A stretch of 5,453 bases of DNA from Deltaproteobacteria bacterium. Its GTDB lineage: Bacteria; SAR324; NAC60-12. The position numbers and the translations under genes were made by a program. The stretch spans positions 1 to 5,453 of the forward strand of contig PBZZ01000057.1 in NCBI GenBank assembly GCA_002730365.1, given 5' to 3'. The notes under the pieces are model-generated. The model was given only the letters and a program-made list of their open reading frames with translations. It searched no databases and was not told where the DNA came from. Of the stretch, positions 1 to 5,453 are shown piece after piece. Positions within the stretch are counted from its first letter, which is position 1, and the number at the start of each line of letters is the position of its first letter.

Positions 1-190
1 GCTGCCGCCTGTTGCGCGGAGGACGGTAAGGCCAAAGGGTCGACAAGATGCCGCAGGTATGTCTACCTCGACACAGGGAAGGCACCGATGATTGAGGGTA
101 CCTGCCCTGGCAAGGCAGCCTGCAACAGCATCAAGAAACCCGACGGCTCCTATACAGGCTGCTGCTTTCTCAAGGGTGGCGAGGGTCTTC
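1..190 (+). other. Possible fragment of a cysteine-rich protein gene on the opposite strand
   Basis: Plus-strand frame 1 is open from the edge to a TAG at 262-264. Its first 60 or so codons look coding: seven Cys at codons 4, 5, 17, 35, 41, 54 and 55, including two CC pairs, with GTCPGKAAC at 33-41 and PDGSYTGCC at 47-55. By hand count about 70% of these codons end in G or C, and Lys is mostly AAG. GC over 1-180 is about 60% against about 50% over 181-360. The two CC pairs are 50 residues apart, which could mean a repeated disulfide-rich unit, but only one interval is visible. From about 190 rightwards this frame is simply the antisense of DUF4254 codons, so the TAG is probably not its true end. 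I do not recognise the protein. It could also be a chance antisense reading. Confidence 0.35.
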
Positions 191-528
191 AATATACTAC
201 TGGGAGTTTCACTGTTGATGCGTGCGTCCGCGGCTGGTTTGGCAACTTCCTGCAGGTGTCCTAGGAGGTGCTCATCCAACTGTTCAATCAAGTCGTTCCG
301 TTGTTGGTTGAGCTTGTCTATGTTTCGTTTCACCTGAGCGATGATACGGTCTGTTGCGTCAGGATCCCTAGCGAGATCTTCTTCATGCCAAAGTAAGAAA
401 TTGGCCCAATGCTGACGGTCAAGCAAGCTCTGGAAGTCAATGCCCTCTGTGACTGCGTAGGGGGCTCGGTGCCAACGATCTACAAGGTCCAGCTGTCGTG
501 CAAGAAACTCAGGAACGGGATGGATCAT
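1..528 (-). CDS. DUF4254 family protein, truncated or disrupted at the left edge
   Basis: Function is not established for this family. Reading leftwards from ATG 528, the frame is open for 176 codons to the window edge with no stop. Residues 1-119 look like DUF4254: a Trp-His near residue 19, WANFLLWHEEDLAR at 41-54, KRNIDKLNQQRNDLIEQLD at 67-85 and INSETPSSIL at 104-113. These are the family's conserved blocks, given from memory without a database search. After about residue 119 (position 172) the expected second half, with its LKIYH-type helix, is absent and the reading turns into an Ala/Cys-rich string without family character. The family is usually near 200 residues, so about 80 are missing or replaced. 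The start overlaps the fliN end by 20 bases, implying coupled translation; no good Shine-Dalgarno precedes ATG 528, and an in-frame GTG at 537 is an alternative. The gene is sure to about 170 and doubtful from there to position 1. Confidence 0.72.
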   Translation of the reverse strand, partial: MIHPVPEFLARQLDLVDRWHRAPYAVTEGIDFQSLLDRQHWANFLLWHEEDLARDPDATDRIIAQVKRNIDKLNQQRNDLIEQLDEHLLGHLQEVAKPAADARINSETPSSILKTLATLEKAAACIGAVGFLDAVAGCLARAGTLNHRCLPCVEVDIPAASCRPFGLTVLRATGGS

Positions 529-850
529 GGTGAACACGTGACATGGATTTGAGTCGAGTTTCTGGTGATTCAATATGCACGATCCGGGCTCCAACCTTTT
601 CTTCGACAACAACCGTTTGCGCTCTAGCGATCTGACGATCATTAACCCAAATTTCCAGAGGTTCTTTCGGTTTGGAGTCCAGTTCAATGACGGAGCCTTG
701 TCCCAAGCGCAGTACTTCACTGATATTCATCATGCACTCTCCCAAGATCAACCTTGTCTCCAGTGGGAGATCTAGTAATTGCTCGGTCTGAGGATGTATA
801 GCAGCCGAAAGTTTCCCAACCTTTTGAGTGGAATCGAATTGAGTTGCCAT
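509..850 (-). CDS. fliN: FliN-type flagellar motor switch protein (SpoA domain)
   Basis: FliN forms the lower C-ring of the flagellar motor with FliM and FliG and takes part in rotation switching and export. The protein has 113 residues, short next to the 137 of E. coli because the N-terminal tail is brief. A single SpoA domain spans about 26-100: LLDLPLETRLILGE at 25-38, ISEVLRLGQGSVIELD at 43-58, EPLEIWVNDRQIAR at 63-76, VVVEEKVGARI at 80-90 and SPETRLKSM at 95-103, each matching the FliN pattern. The frame is open upstream to 886, but ATG 850 is chosen because GAGGAAAG at 855-862 sits eight bases before it and a start at 886 would run into fabI. It lies ten bases after fabI and overlaps DUF4254 by 20 bases, so it belongs to this operon. 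No other flagellar gene is visible, which is unusual; a SpoA protein of a type III secretion system is the alternative. Confidence 0.85.
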   Translation of the reverse strand: MATQFDSTQKVGKLSAAIHPQTEQLLDLPLETRLILGECMMNISEVLRLGQGSVIELDSKPKEPLEIWVNDRQIARAQTVVVEEKVGARIVHIESPETRLKSMSRVHHDPSRS

Positions 851-854
851 GAAG

Positions 855-862
855 CTTTCCTC
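855..862 (-). promoter_or_regulatory. Ribosome binding site of fliN
   Basis: On the minus strand GAGGAAAG precedes ATG 850 with eight bases between GAGG and the ATG. It overlaps the fabI stop codon (863-861), so ribosomes ending fabI can reload on fliN. This decides the fliN start over the upstream in-frame ATG at 886. Confidence 0.7.
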
Positions 863-1643
863 AGTTGGCCATGATCGAGTAACCACAATCTACGTAGATC
901 AGTTGCCCCGTGATTCCACTGGCAGCATCACTTAGTAAAAACGCAGCAGTGTTTGCCACTTCGGCTTGGGTGGCGGTTCGTTTCATGGCAGAGTGTTCCC
1001 CAGCAACTCGGATCATCTCAGAGATGTCCTTGATACCTGCTGATGATAGAGTGCGTATCGCACCAGGAGAAAGAGAGTTGATTCGTATGTTTTCGGGGCC
1101 CAACTCCCTTGCCAGATAACGCGTACAGGATTCAAGAGCTGCTTTGGCAGGTCCCATAACGTTGTAATTTGGAACGGCCAGGGTGGAACCAATAAAACTC
1201 ATGCTGACGATGCTACCTCCACCACGCTTACGCATCATTGGAATGACTCCCTTCGCAAGAGGAAGCAAAGAGTACGCGCTGATTTCCAGTGCCTTGTTGA
1301 ATCCGTCCCGCAAGGTTTCAGAGAAGGGCTTGCTGAGGTCTTGGGTGTCTGCATAGGCGAGACTGTGTACCAAAAAGTCTAATTCCCCCCACTGCTCATC
1401 CACCCGCTTGATTAGCGCCTCAATCGACTCATCAGAGGCTACGTCACATTCAGCGATCAGCGTAGCGCTGGTTTGCTCTCCTAATTTACGAACATTAGCT
1501 TCAAAACGGCCTTTGGGGTCACGGAGGAAGGTTAATCCCAGTTCAGCACCCTGTTGGTGTAGTCGTTCTACTACGGCCCAAGCGATACTGCGCTGGTTGC
1601 CCACACCGAGTACTAGGCCTCTTTTTCCAGAAAAATCAATCAT
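861..1643 (-). CDS. fabI: Enoyl-[acyl-carrier-protein] reductase (NADH), FabI
   Basis: FabI catalyses the last step of each fatty-acid elongation cycle, reducing trans-2-enoyl-ACP to acyl-ACP with NAD(P)H in the cytoplasm. It is a short-chain dehydrogenase-fold protein of 260 residues, close to the 262 of E. coli. Visible landmarks are the divergent nucleotide loop GLVLGVGNQRSIAW at 9-22, CDV at 66-68, VHSLAYA at 92-98, the catalytic pair Tyr160 and Lys167 in PNYNVMGPAK (158-167), and the substrate-loop region SPGAIRTLSSAGIKD at 192-206. The usual first tyrosine (Tyr146 in E. coli) is Phe150 here, as in mycobacterial InhA (Phe149); the position of E. coli Gly93 is Ala96. An upstream extension is blocked by an in-frame TGA two codons before ATG 1643. 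The ribosome binding site is weak. It lies 97 bases after psd and is followed closely by fliN. Confidence 0.96.
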   Translation of the reverse strand: MIDFSGKRGLVLGVGNQRSIAWAVVERLHQQGAELGLTFLRDPKGRFEANVRKLGEQTSATLIAECDVASDESIEALIKRVDEQWGELDFLVHSLAYADTQDLSKPFSETLRDGFNKALEISAYSLLPLAKGVIPMMRKRGGGSIVSMSFIGSTLAVPNYNVMGPAKAALESCTRYLARELGPENIRINSLSPGAIRTLSSAGIKDISEMIRVAGEHSAMKRTATQAEVANTAAFLLSDAASGITGQLIYVDCGYSIMAN

Positions 1644-1740
1644 CTGTTTTCATCCATTCCAGGGGAATTTCTAGATGTGCTAGATGAGCCAGGAGCCCAG
1701 CAGCAAATGTGCTCAAACGCTAAAGCTCTCGTGGGAAAAA
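1644..1740. other. psd-fabI intergenic spacer
   Basis: This is a 97-base spacer. I see no stem followed by a T-run that would end transcription after psd, and no convincing promoter for fabI. The one local pattern is CTAGATG twice at 1671-1677 and 1680-1686, a nine-base period, 28-43 bases before the fabI start. Read-through from psd into fabI is therefore likely but unproven. Confidence 0.4.
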
Positions 1741-2613
1741 TCAAGGAGATTTAGGTGAGTAGAAACGCCCAAAAGTTTCTCCGAGACGAACTGTTTGGCC
1801 TAATGCAAGCGAATTTAACTCGACTTGGTCTTTTTGGAAAAGAAGAACCACGGTTGATCCAAGCTCAAAGCGACCGATCTCTTCGCCCGCTTTAATGGGG
1901 TAAGCTGTGGGTAGGGATTCCTTGAGGGGTCTAGCGCCAGGTCGGTTGGAGTAAGCTGTGTGGTAGACGGTTCGTATCCTCCCGACGACAGTAGCACCAA
2001 CCTTGACCAGGGCGCACTCGCCATGTTCTGTGTCAATGTATGAAATCCAACGTTCATTCCGGGCAAAGAGCCTGGGTACAAAAGCCAATCCCAGTGGGCT
2101 GACGGTCCATAATTCACCCGGTATGTAGGCAAATCGTGTGATAGAGCCTTCCACCATACTGTGAATACGGTGGTAGTTGTAAGGAGCCAGGTAAATTGTT
2201 AGGTAGATTCCTCCCTCGTATTCGTGGGCAACAAAGGAATCTTGGAGCAGGTCAGTTAGTAGATACTCTTTGCCCTTGGCTTGTAAAAGCGTTTCCTGAG
2301 TGATTGTTCCAAGGAACCCAATCGTTCCATCAACCGGACAGATCAGAGCGTTTTTGTCTGTTGAGATCGGTCTTGTTTCAGGCTTGAGCGGTCTTGTGAA
2401 GAACTCGTTGAAAGTCTGGAAGTCTTTCAGTTTTTGAGGACATTCGCTGAGATCAACATTGAAGCAACGAACGAAGGAGCGTATCAGGATTTGGTGCAGC
2501 AGGTAGGAAGGCCAGCGTTGGTCAGCGATCCAGCCACAAAGTCGGCTAAAGTTTTTTTTGGGAAGCAACGCCAAGCTTAAGAAGCGTAGGCGCTGCCACC
2601 AATTCGATTCCAT
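1741..2613 (-). CDS. psd: Phosphatidylserine decarboxylase proenzyme
   Basis: Psd converts phosphatidylserine to phosphatidylethanolamine, the last step of making the main zwitterionic phospholipid, at the inner membrane. The 290-residue proenzyme fits the proteobacterial class (E. coli 322). It should cleave itself between Gly252 and Ser253 of the LGST motif at 251-254, turning Ser253 into the pyruvoyl cofactor and giving a beta chain of about 252 and an alpha chain of about 38 residues. The catalytic set is visible: Asp95 in CPVDG (92-96), His148 and His151 in YNYHRIHSM (145-153), and Ser253. Other family blocks are FNEFFTRPLKPETRPI at 68-83, GELWTVSP at 166-173 and ALVKVGATVVGRI at 201-213. 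It starts five bases after the ftsH stop, with no strong Shine-Dalgarno of its own, so translation is probably coupled. psd next to ftsH and fabI groups membrane-related functions; no pssA is in view. Confidence 0.96.
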   Translation of the reverse strand: MESNWWQRLRFLSLALLPKKNFSRLCGWIADQRWPSYLLHQILIRSFVRCFNVDLSECPQKLKDFQTFNEFFTRPLKPETRPISTDKNALICPVDGTIGFLGTITQETLLQAKGKEYLLTDLLQDSFVAHEYEGGIYLTIYLAPYNYHRIHSMVEGSITRFAYIPGELWTVSPLGLAFVPRLFARNERWISYIDTEHGECALVKVGATVVGRIRTVYHTAYSNRPGARPLKESLPTAYPIKAGEEIGRFELGSTVVLLFQKDQVELNSLALGQTVRLGETFGRFYSPKSP

Positions 2614-2618
2614 ATCGT

Positions 2619-4451
2619 TCAGTTCAGGGAAATCTCGACTTTCGGAAGTTGAGGCTTGCCTAACATCTCCATAATGCGGCTTCCCTCAATTGTTTCTTCC
2701 TCCAGAAGTGTATGGGCAATTTGATGCAATGTATCGAGGTTGTCTCTCAGTAGCTGGCAGGCTTGCTCGTAATGAGATTTCACCATGTCTCTCATTTCTG
2801 TGTCGATCTGCTCCGCTGTGTCTTCGCTGTATTCCCTCTCTTTACCCAGAGCTTGGCCCATCACGCTTTGCTGTTCGTCGCTACCTAGTACAATGGGGCC
2901 AAATTTGTTGTTCATTCCCCATCGACAGATCATGTTGCGCACGGTTTCTGTAGCCTGCTGGATGTCGTTACTGGCTCCTGTCGTCAACTGGTCAAAGATC
3001 ACCTCTTCAGCCGCTCGTCCCCCCATTGCGATCGTGATACGGTTGCTCAGATACTCGACATCGTAGGAACGGTTGTCATTTTCTGGAAGATAGGCTGTAA
3101 CTCCTAGGGCCCGTCCGCGTGGAATGATCGTCACCTTGTGGATCGGATCTGCGTTCGGCAAGAGGGCGGATACCAGGGCATGTCCTGCTTCGTGATAGGC
3201 TGTGGTTTTACGCTCATCTTCTGACATCACCATACTTTTTCGCTCTGGACCCATCATTACCTTATCTCGAGCCCACTCTAATTCTGCCAGAGTGACTTCC
3301 TTCCTGTTGGAACGTGCAGCAAAAAGAGCAGCTTCGTTAATCAGGTTCCGTAGATCAGCACCGGAAAACCCTGGTGTTCCTCGGGCGATAATTCTGAGCT
3401 CTACATCGGATGCCATCTTGACTTTCTCAGCGTGTACTCCGAGTATTGCTTCCCGACCACGGACGTCTGGTAGAGATACATAGACCTGTCGATCAAATCG
3501 TCCTGGTCGCATTAGGGCAGGATCTAAGACATCAGGCCGGTTGGTGGAGGCAATCACAATGATTCCTTCGGTCGCATCAAAACCATCCATCTCAACAAGC
3601 AACTGGTTCAAAGTCTGTTCCCGTTCATCATTACCGCTTCCCATCCCAGCTCCACGACTGCGTCCAACAGCATCAATCTCATCGATGAAAAGAATACAGG
3701 GTGCATTGCGGCGGCCCTCTTCAAATAAGTCACGTACTCTGCTAGCACCGACACCGACAAACATTTCAACGAAGTCTGATCCGCTGATGCTGTAAAACGG
3801 TACTCCAGCTTCACCTGCTACGGCTTTTGCCAACAGGGTCTTTCCGGTTCCTGGAGGTCCGGACATCAACACTCCCTTGGGTATCCGCCCACCTAAGCGA
3901 CGGAACTTGGCGGGATCTTTAAGAAAGTCGATGGTCTCTTTCAGTTCTTCCTTTGCTTCATCAGCCCCCGCAACATCTTGAAAAGTCACCTGGTGTTGAT
4001 CGGGCTCGATTCTCTGCGCTCGATTACGCCCTAGGGAGAACAGCTTTCCAGCCCCTCCTTGCATGCGGCGCATCAGGAAGATCCAGATCGCAAAGATCAG
4101 GATGAAAGGCCCCCAGTGAATGAGGACGTTGAGGTACCAAGGAGTTTCAGGTTCTGGCAGATAGTTCAGTTGAACGTCTTTCTCACGCAGCATCTCAGTC
4201 AAGCCCACATCATTGGGGGGCACAAACGTGCGATAGGCCATACCATCGTTGGTGAATCCTTCTACCACGCTATCCCCAATAAATTGGGCACTGGCGATAT
4301 CACCCATATTGGCTCGAGCAATGAAGTCTGAATAAATCATCTCGTTCATGTTCTGCTCACGTCGTGAATCACCGCCGAAGGTGTTCACCATGAAAATCGC
4401 CAGGATCAGAATACTGAGAATGATCAGAATGTTTTCGTTCTTCCAGTTCAT
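2619..4451 (-). CDS. ftsH: ATP-dependent zinc metalloprotease FtsH
   Basis: FtsH is a hexameric AAA+ protease anchored in the inner membrane. It extracts and degrades damaged membrane proteins and short-lived regulators; in E. coli these include LpxC and sigma-32. The protein has 610 residues (E. coli 644) and is complete. Order: transmembrane segment about 8-25, extracytoplasmic domain about 28-104, second transmembrane segment about 106-127, then the AAA module with Walker A GPPGTGKT at 198-205, pore loop FVG at 231-233, Walker B ILFIDEID at 253-260 and the SRH with Arg315 and Arg318 in MRPGRFDR. The protease domain carries HEAGH at 420-424 and the third zinc ligand Asp496 in ASNDIQQA. All key residues are present. 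ATG 4451 gives the normal short cytoplasmic lead into the first membrane segment, although no clear Shine-Dalgarno precedes it. It heads the run ftsH-psd and probably has its own promoter in the upstream gap. Confidence 0.98.
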   Translation of the reverse strand: MNWKNENILIILSILILAIFMVNTFGGDSRREQNMNEMIYSDFIARANMGDIASAQFIGDSVVEGFTNDGMAYRTFVPPNDVGLTEMLREKDVQLNYLPEPETPWYLNVLIHWGPFILIFAIWIFLMRRMQGGAGKLFSLGRNRAQRIEPDQHQVTFQDVAGADEAKEELKETIDFLKDPAKFRRLGGRIPKGVLMSGPPGTGKTLLAKAVAGEAGVPFYSISGSDFVEMFVGVGASRVRDLFEEGRRNAPCILFIDEIDAVGRSRGAGMGSGNDEREQTLNQLLVEMDGFDATEGIIVIASTNRPDVLDPALMRPGRFDRQVYVSLPDVRGREAILGVHAEKVKMASDVELRIIARGTPGFSGADLRNLINEAALFAARSNRKEVTLAELEWARDKVMMGPERKSMVMSEDERKTTAYHEAGHALVSALLPNADPIHKVTIIPRGRALGVTAYLPENDNRSYDVEYLSNRITIAMGGRAAEEVIFDQLTTGASNDIQQATETVRNMICRWGMNNKFGPIVLGSDEQQSVMGQALGKEREYSEDTAEQIDTEMRDMVKSHYEQACQLLRDNLDTLHQIAHTLLEEETIEGSRIMEMLGKPQLPKVEISLN

Positions 4452-4481
4452 AGAGAAGGCACTTGAGTCAAAGAGTTGAAG

Positions 4482-4495
4482 GTATCAGTTGATAC
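4482..4495. promoter_or_regulatory. Inverted repeat upstream of ftsH, possible operator
   Basis: GTATCA-GT-TGATAC is a perfect six-base inverted repeat with a two-base centre, 31-44 bases before the ftsH start. It sits just downstream of a -10-like TAAAAT, about where transcription would start, as an operator would. A short palindrome of this size can occur by chance, and no regulator can be named. Confidence 0.35.
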
Positions 4496-4499
4496 AATG

Positions 4500-4529
4500 A
4501 TTTTAGGCTTAAATGGGATGGGAACGCAA
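4500..4529 (-). promoter_or_regulatory. Candidate sigma-70-type promoter for ftsH
   Basis: On the minus strand TTGCGT (4529-4524) is followed after 18 bases by TAAAAT (4505-4500). The -10 matches TATAAT at five of six positions; the -35 matches TTGACA at only three. Transcription would start near 4493, giving a leader of about 40 bases. No good sigma-32 heat-shock pair was found, although ftsH is heat-inducible in E. coli. Confidence 0.4.
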
Positions 4530-4640
4530 GGATTTCTGGGAATCTGCAACGAGTAGGGTGCCCTGTAAGGTGTTCTAGAAAACAATTGGTGGGAAAACTA
4601 GACCTGCCAAGGGAAGAGCTATGCTGATTGATCCAGTTAT

Positions 4641-4661
4641 CGGTCACCTACATTTTGACCG
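4641..4661. other. Hairpin-forming inverted repeat after the DUF1501 gene
   Basis: CGGTCA and TGACCG form a perfect six-base stem around a nine-base loop, starting 17 bases past the DUF1501 stop codon. No T-run follows on either strand, so it is not a textbook intrinsic terminator. It could be a weak or Rho-assisted end, a transcript-stabilising hairpin or a protein-binding site. Confidence 0.35.
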
Positions 4662-4677
4662 TAGCAAGTGTTAGAAT

Positions 4678-5453
4678 TCAGGAGGCAAATAAGTTTAAGT
4701 ATTTCGTAGAGAAATTAGTGAGATTCGGAAAAAGTGTAGTTTCTATGTCTGTTGTAGGTACTCCAAACCACTGACAGATGGAGGCGTTGAGTTGATCTTG
4801 GGAAGTAGTTGGGATGACACGACCTTTGTCGGAATAATCATCATTCCCTCCTAGCGTGACATTCGGCACAGTCCCCAATAATTTACCGCCATTGAGATTT
4901 CCGGAAGTATTGTTGCCATCTCCACCCATCACGATGTGATGTCCTCCCCAAGCGTGATCAGTTCCATTTCCATTGTTGCTCATGGTTCGTCCAAAGTCAG
5001 ACATCGTGAAAGTCGTCACATTGTTTTCCAATCCCAGTTCCTCAAGAGCTTTCCGCAATTTCCACAGTCCAAGGCTGAGCTCCCTCAAGAGCACAGGATG
5101 AACATCTGTTTGACTTCCATGAGTGTCAAACCCTCCGTGTAGGACAAAGAAAATTTGTCGTTTGAAACCGTAGTCTGTTTTCCCCAGATGAATCATTCGT
5201 GCAACGGCATCCAACTGCGGAATCAGCTTGCCAGAGAGGGAGCCTTCCAGACCAAGGAAGCTTGTGTCTGATGAGTCCGTGTAGGGATAGAATAAACTCT
5301 GGTTATAGGAGTCGAGAGTGCTGAAGAAATCTTCAGCGCTCACACTTTGCCATTTTTGATAGAGTTCATCGATAGTTGTGTGGGATTTTTGCAGAATATT
5401 CCCATAAAGCTTTTGCCAAGGATTATCTGTTCGATAAGTAGCAAAGTTTTTCT
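4678..5453 (-). CDS. DUF1501 domain protein, C-terminal part (start beyond the window)
   Basis: This is the C-terminal 257 residues of a DUF1501 protein, a family in the alkaline-phosphatase-like clan whose members are usually 400-550 residues and often carry an export signal at the N-terminus; that end is not in view. Its activity is unknown. Family motifs are clear: GGFDTHGSQTD, SDFGRTMSNNGNGTDHAWGGHH, VMGGDGNN, RVIPTTSQDQ, WFGVP and FPNLTNF near the end. The Asp and His residues in the first two blocks are the probable metal-binding type of the clan, by inference. The GTG at 5343 is not the start: translation continues upstream without a stop to 5451, reading NFATYRTDNPWQKLYGN and on through YQKWQSV. 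In many genomes such genes pair with a DUF1800 gene, so one may lie beyond the right edge. Asn, Thr and Gly are abundant, consistent with an extracytoplasmic protein. It is 226 bases from ftsH and probably a separate unit. Confidence 0.9.
   Translation of the reverse strand, partial: KNFATYRTDNPWQKLYGNILQKSHTTIDELYQKWQSVSAEDFFSTLDSYNQSLFYPYTDSSDTSFLGLEGSLSGKLIPQLDAVARMIHLGKTDYGFKRQIFFVLHGGFDTHGSQTDVHPVLLRELSLGLWKLRKALEELGLENNVTTFTMSDFGRTMSNNGNGTDHAWGGHHIVMGGDGNNTSGNLNGGKLLGTVPNVTLGGNDDYSDKGRVIPTTSQDQLNASICQWFGVPTTDIETTLFPNLTNFSTKYLNLFAS

Noticed and set aside
92..337. Plus-strand open frame of 81 codons
   Set aside because: It is antisense to well-conserved DUF4254 codons over most of its length, is Arg/Ser/Ala-rich without motifs, and has no ribosome binding site.
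575..775. Plus-strand open frame opposite fliN
   Set aside because: It is antisense to the conserved SpoA domain and has no family character.
1671..1686. CTAGATG direct repeat before fabI
   Set aside because: Two seven-base copies alone are easily due to chance, with no promoter geometry around them.
1644..1740. Possible terminator after psd
   Set aside because: I could find no stem of useful length followed by a T-run on the minus strand.
1815..2132. Minus-strand open frame of 105 codons inside psd
   Set aside because: It is an out-of-frame shadow of psd, whose own frame carries the full catalytic set.
4452..4677. Small RNA or riboswitch in the gap before ftsH
   Set aside because: Only two short inverted repeats are present; there is no conserved aptamer-like core or clear terminator to support an RNA gene.

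Overview
The window is a compact stretch of a Gram-negative bacterial genome with every recognisable gene on the minus strand, so it reads from right to left. The set (FtsH, phosphatidylserine decarboxylase, enoyl-ACP reductase, a FliN-type flagellar switch protein, a DUF4254 protein and a secreted-type DUF1501 protein) fits a free-living, probably flagellated proteobacterium or close relative. GC is near 50% over most of the window. A marine delta-type (for example SAR324-like) bacterium is a guess; the sequence does not settle it.

Right to left: (1) 5453-4678, the last 257 codons of a DUF1501 protein whose start lies beyond the right edge; the GTG at 5343 is internal, because the frame stays open to the edge. 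(2) A 226-base gap with two inverted repeats and a plausible promoter facing ftsH. (3) 4451-2619, intact ftsH. (4) 2613-1741, intact psd, five bases after ftsH and almost certainly translationally coupled to it. (5) A 97-base gap. (6) 1643-861, intact fabI. (7) 850-509, fliN, ten bases after fabI; a Shine-Dalgarno overlapping the fabI stop fixes its start. (8) 528 to the left edge, a DUF4254 gene whose start overlaps the fliN end by 20 bases.

The likely transcription unit is ftsH-psd-fabI-fliN-DUF4254. It links membrane protein quality control (FtsH) with phospholipid head-group synthesis (Psd) and fatty-acid elongation (FabI), plus one apparently orphan flagellar switch gene. The first three act at or feed the inner membrane, so co-transcription makes sense. 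FliN has no obvious link apart from its position.

The oddest part is the left edge. DUF4254 family similarity stops near position 170, about 80 residues short of the usual end. Beyond that point GC rises from about 50% to about 60%, and the opposite strand reads as a cysteine-rich polypeptide with strong coding character. This looks like a junction, either a real rearrangement or a chimeric assembly end. I see no convincing new defence, mobile or RNA system in the window. There are no tRNA or rRNA genes, CRISPR arrays or insertion sequences.
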